DNA of 64,000 nt from Gp6-AA40 sp032156805 (GTDB lineage Bacteria > Acidobacteriota > Vicinamibacteria > Vicinamibacterales > UBA2999). The position numbers and the translations under genes were made by a program. The DNA lies in the NCBI GenBank assembly GCA_032156805.1, contig JALDXQ010000003.1, positions 1 to 64,000 of the forward strand, given 5' to 3'. Below, piece by piece: positions 63,257 to 64,000 of the stretch. Position 1 is the stretch's first letter; every line of letters begins with the position of its first letter. The notes beneath the pieces are model-generated. The model had not been told where the DNA came from and made no database searches. It saw only the letters and a list, made by a program, of their open reading frames with translations.

Positions 63257-63332
63257 TCGGTGTGAGGTCCCCGGCGTGGAGGCGGTGCCGCGGGAGACTG
63301 ACACGCGGCCGGGCGCTGTTGCGGCGCGACGA

Positions 63333-63677
63333 TCAGCGGCCCGACCGCCGGCGTCGTCTCGGTGCGGGACGCCGCTTCGCTGTGCGGGCAGTCGGACCGT
63401 AGACCAGATAACCGCGGTCGCGCAGCTCGTCGGCCAGAGCCGGTTCGGTCAGCGCGGCTTCCTCGTACGGCATCGGTGGGATACCGTCGTACCACTCAGG
63501 TGCGAGCTCGACGCCATACTTCGTGACCACACTCGCCGACTTGTATCCGCGCTTGTGGTTCGCAAAGCGCTCCTCGATCGGCAAGCCCGTCATGCCGACA
63601 TAGAACGCCGCACGATGGTCGCCCCGTCGCGGATTTCGAAGACGGATCACATAGACGCGATGGTGTGCCGTCTTCAT
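63333..63677 (-). CDS. GIY-YIG-like nuclease-domain protein
   Basis: 114 aa. HRVYVIRLRN and AAFYVGMTGLPIEERFANHK match the GIY-YIG core (VYV ... YVGMT) with an Arg and a His-Lys following; the later Glu of the catalytic set may be within the YEEAALTEP segment. The C-terminus is a long basic tail (KRRPAPRRRRRSGR) suited to nucleic-acid binding. It follows the ChrR-type cupin gene by 7 bases. Confidence 0.78.
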   Translation of the reverse strand: MKTAHHRVYVIRLRNPRRGDHRAAFYVGMTGLPIEERFANHKRGYKSASVVTKYGVELAPEWYDGIPPMPYEEAALTEPALADELRDRGYLVYGPTARTAKRRPAPRRRRRSGR

Positions 63678-63684
63678 GAGCTCG

Positions 63685-64000
63685 TCAGGAGAGATAGTCC
63701 TGTGCCGACACGACCAGCAGGACCTGGCAGCCTTCGTCGGTCCACATCTCGGTGTGCTCGGTATGCGGATCGGCGTGAACGAAGTCGCCGGCGGTCAAAC
63801 GCCGGCCCCATGTGACGAGGCTGCCGGAGATCACGTAGCACTCTTCCGCGCCCTTGTGGTGATGGGCCGGGAAGCGGGTGCCGGGAGCGACATCGAAAAA
63901 CAGCGTCGCGTATCCGTTGTCGCGATTCATCGACAAGACCCGCACGCGAATGCCGGGGATCGGGTGCTGGATCCACTTGTCGAACTCGGCCGCCATGTTG
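63685..64000 (-). CDS. ChrR-type cupin, second copy (5' end outside window)
   Basis: About 105 codons visible. The cupin matches the C-terminal half of the anti-sigma factor at 23805: WIQHPIPGIRVRVLSMNRDN, FPAHHHKGAEECYVISGSLV, GDFVHADPHTEHTEMWTDEG and VVSAQDYLS. An ATG lies near the edge at 63996, but the frame is open beyond it and the paralogue has about 85 more N-terminal residues, so this is probably the end of a longer ChrR-like protein. Confidence 0.85.
   Translation of the reverse strand, partial: NMAAEFDKWIQHPIPGIRVRVLSMNRDNGYATLFFDVAPGTRFPAHHHKGAEECYVISGSLVTWGRRLTAGDFVHADPHTEHTEMWTDEGCQVLLVVSAQDYLS

Overview
The window looks like a chromosomal segment of a high-GC Acidobacteriota bacterium, most likely class Vicinamibacteria (subdivision 6). 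This is inferred from gene content, not from a marker gene: a PadR regulator next to an ADOP-type ABC permease, four large TonB-dependent receptors with an N-terminal carboxypeptidase-regulatory-like domain, a DUF6152 protein, and five paralogues of a secreted family built on a DGKPDL-x-G-x-W motif. No tRNA, rRNA, CRISPR array, transposase or phage gene was seen, and coding density is high.

Layout. 1-2.8 kb (minus): an exported HpcH/HpaI-type aldolase (cut by the window edge) translationally coupled to an exported metallo-beta-lactamase-fold hydrolase, then a secreted protein with two CGPC repeats. 2.9-4.4 kb (minus): an ArsR regulator with SRPBCC and PhnB/VOC proteins behind a promoter/operator. 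4.5-10.9 kb (minus): a TonB receptor followed by a DUF6282 metal-hydrolase-like protein, a DGKPDL-family protein and a PLP-dependent dehydratase. 11.1-15.1 kb (minus): cupin, NHL-propeller and bicupin genes, all exported. 15.25-18.9 kb (plus, divergent): an orphan TAXI solute-binding protein overlapping a sensor kinase, then an OmpR-type regulator. One 16-base sequence, part of a 10-bp tandem repeat, lies between these divergent operons and again upstream of the 10.9 kb TonB receptor, with a matching -10 box at nearly the same distance. A small regulon is therefore likely.

18.9-25.3 kb: a DGKPDL-family protein, DUF4126 membrane protein, tannase/feruloyl-esterase, periplasmic binding protein, a hypothetical protein, and an ECF sigma factor coupled to a cupin anti-sigma factor. 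25.3-30.1 kb: an APC permease and a TonB receptor. 30.1-33.7 kb: two paralogous six-cysteine proteins bracket a tightly overlapping membrane-lipid operon (NAD(P)-binding protein, flippase-like protein, CDP-alcohol phosphotransferase). 33.9-41.1 kb: MsrA, a beta-barrel protein, a TonB receptor, threonine synthase and an APC permease.

41.1-48.4 kb: two DGKPDL-family proteins with DUF6152, an LLM flavin oxidoreductase, a PGAP1-like lipase, a methyltransferase-like protein, and an alpha/alpha-toroid protein carrying a haem-c motif. 48.5-56 kb: a membrane-embedded alpha/beta hydrolase, a beta-lactamase-fold protein lacking its SxxK motif, and a TonB receptor. 56-64 kb: a further DGKPDL protein, a TerB-like protein, a SnoaL-like protein, a zinc-binding protein, a PP2C phosphatase, a 745-base gene-poor stretch with a gene remnant, the PadR-ADOP pair, a GIY-YIG domain protein and a second ChrR-type cupin cut by the window end.

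The overall theme is surface uptake and periplasmic processing of organic compounds with local regulators. Most substrates cannot be read from the sequence.
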